In this document: positions 63,250 to 64,000 of the stretch, piece after piece
Layout: each line of letters starts with the position of its first letter
How positions within the stretch are numbered: the first letter of the stretch is position 1
NCBI RefSeq assembly: GCF_040362915.1
Contig: NZ_AP029612.1
Span: forward strand, 1,488,001 to 1,552,000
Reading direction: 5' to 3'
DNA length: 64,000 bases
Source of the DNA: Sediminibacterium sp. KACHI17
GTDB taxonomy: Bacteria > Bacteroidota > Bacteroidia > Chitinophagales > Chitinophagaceae
Notes under the pieces: model-generated
The model's input: only the letters and a program-made list of their open reading frames with translations
What the model was told of the DNA's origin: nothing
The model's database searches: none
Position numbers and translations under genes: made by a program

Positions 63250-63355
63250 AGTAAGTGGACAGTGCGGAGTTGACCGTTGACAATTGGCCTATGGGTTATT
63301 GGTAATAGCTTATGGCTTTTTTCTATCAACTGTTAACTGTCAACTATTCACCACC
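63250..63355. repeat. Inverted GTCAACT-type period-7 arrays
   Basis: The left block at 63257-63284 reads GTGGACA, GTGCGGA, GTTGACC, GTTGACA. The right block at 63321-63351 reads ATCAACT, GTTAACT, GTCAACT, ATTCACC. The two blocks are partly complementary and flank ATGGGTTATTGG-type words. It lies in the divergent gap between the small membrane protein and the phosphatase gene. Confidence 0.7.
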
Positions 63356-63410
63356 CCACCGTTTGCAATCCCCCATTCGCTATAAGCTACTCACTATCCC
63401 CTTCCATCGC

Positions 63411-63418
63411 TATCTTTG
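63411..63418 (+). promoter_or_regulatory. -7 box TATCTTTG of the phosphatase gene
   Basis: An exact TAnnTTTG match ending 5 bp before the ATG at 63424, so the mRNA is near-leaderless, as in gltX. Confidence 0.55.
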
Positions 63419-63423
63419 TCCGC

Positions 63424-63888
63424 ATGAAAGTATTGATGGTTTGTTTGGGGAATATCTGCCGCAGTCCGCTGGCAGAAGGTATCCTACAACAAAAAGCCAG
63501 GGAAGCAGGATTGAATTGGCATGTAGACAGTGCAGGTACCGGGGGATACCATATTGGCGAACCCCCACATCAGCTTTCGCAGAAAGTAGCCAAGGTCAAT
63601 GGTATTGATATTGGACATCAACGTTGTAGGCAATTTCATGCCGATGACATGGAGCGATTTGATCTGATCTATGTTATGGACCATCATAATTATCGTGATG
63701 TGCAAACATTGAGCGGACCTAAATGGAATGAATCAAAAACCAGATTGATACTTAGTGAGATCGACAACAGCAATGATCCAGTTCCTGACCCATGGTATGG
63801 CACGGAAAAAGATTATCATCATGTTTTTGCCTTATTATCAAAAGCTTGTGATCGTATCATTCAGAAATACAATCAGTTTAACAAATAA
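63424..63888 (+). CDS. Low-molecular-weight protein-tyrosine phosphatase
   Basis: A 154 aa cytoplasmic phosphatase. The catalytic P-loop CxxxxxR is VCLGNICRSPLAEG (Cys7, Arg13), with Ser14 next to it. The general acid Asp is in VPDPWYG near residue 119. AGTGGYHIGEPPHQ and the FDLIYVMDHHN segment are family-typical. These enzymes act on phosphotyrosine proteins, often in exopolysaccharide export control; no tyrosine kinase is in the window. hisS begins 6 bp downstream on the same strand, so the two are probably cotranscribed. Confidence 0.93.
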   Translation: MKVLMVCLGNICRSPLAEGILQQKAREAGLNWHVDSAGTGGYHIGEPPHQLSQKVAKVNGIDIGHQRCRQFHADDMERFDLIYVMDHHNYRDVQTLSGPKWNESKTRLILSEIDNSNDPVPDPWYGTEKDYHHVFALLSKACDRIIQKYNQFNK

Positions 63889-63894
63889 TTTAAG

Positions 63895-64000
63895 ATGAGT
63901 AAACCGGGATTACCGCAGGGAACAAGAGATTTTAGCGCAGCGACTGTACGTAAGCGGAATTATATTTTTCAAACCATCAAACAGGTCTTTGAACTGTATG
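63895..64000 (+). CDS. hisS: Histidyl-tRNA synthetase, N-terminal part (runs off window)
   Basis: The first 35 codons are present, reading [20 protein letters not shown] and continuing. The motif PxGTRDF at residues 7-12 is the start of the class II HisRS core, followed by an amphipathic helix ([15 protein letters not shown]). The gene continues beyond base 64000. The spacing of 6 bp after the phosphatase stop supports an operon. The enzyme charges tRNA-His in the cytoplasm. Confidence 0.85.
   Translation, partial: MSKPGLPQGTRDFSAATVRKRNYIFQTIKQVFELY

Overview
The window comes from a member of the phylum Bacteroidota, most likely family Chitinophagaceae (family level is inference). The evidence is a type IX secretion (T9SS) cluster porU-porV with divergent gldJ, a subtilase ending in a T9SS sorting domain, a SusC-like TonB receptor, many lipoproteins with short lipoboxes, an Avd/IVP-type four-helix-bundle gene, a short NuoG, and many Bacteroidota-type -7 promoter boxes (TAnnTTTG) just upstream of start codons. 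The content is mostly chromosomal housekeeping. No rRNA, CRISPR array, prophage or insertion sequence was seen.

Layout. 0-9.6 kb: T9SS outer-membrane and maturation genes (porV, porU, gldJ), the four-helix-bundle gene, murF, a small membrane protein and a DUF983 protein. 9.6-14.6 kb (minus strand): a lipoprotein, a surface lipoprotein with a beta-helix-like look and a TonB-dependent receptor. 14.9-20.4 kb: tatD, tRNA-Ser(GGA), a polysaccharide deacetylase, gltX, a GT39-type membrane glycosyltransferase and a stand-alone B12-binding mutase domain. 20.4-31.5 kb: a lipoprotein hydrolase, a TRIC/UPF0126 channel, a crotonase, an alkaline-phosphatase-fold protein, an M16 peptidase, fumC, an amidohydrolase and an AraC regulator. 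31.7-45.8 kb: gyrB, a small zinc-ribbon-like protein, a DUF4394 lipoprotein, mfd, a small lipoprotein, the T9SS subtilase, a CarboxypepD_reg protein and a MacB/FtsX-type permease. 45.9-60.1 kb: a complete 14-gene complex I operon, nuoA to nuoN, on the minus strand with an NlpE-like lipoprotein between nuoE and nuoF. 60.1-64 kb: a TPR protein, a PstS-like lipoprotein and a small membrane protein in one minus-strand operon, then a low-molecular-weight phosphotyrosine phosphatase and the 5' end of hisS.

The most unusual signal is in the intergenic DNA. Many gaps hold short arrays of degenerate words with an exact period of 7 (CCATGGT, AGTAGTG, GTCAACT, AGCTATN and TGTGAAT types) or 8 (CYGATNNC type). 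Most are arranged as inverted pairs that form 17-27 bp hairpins. Several sit in the gaps between nuo genes. The period-8 type brackets the four-helix-bundle gene, which suggests a REP-like dispersed repeat system. A second candidate novelty is a structured minus-strand small RNA upstream of tatD.
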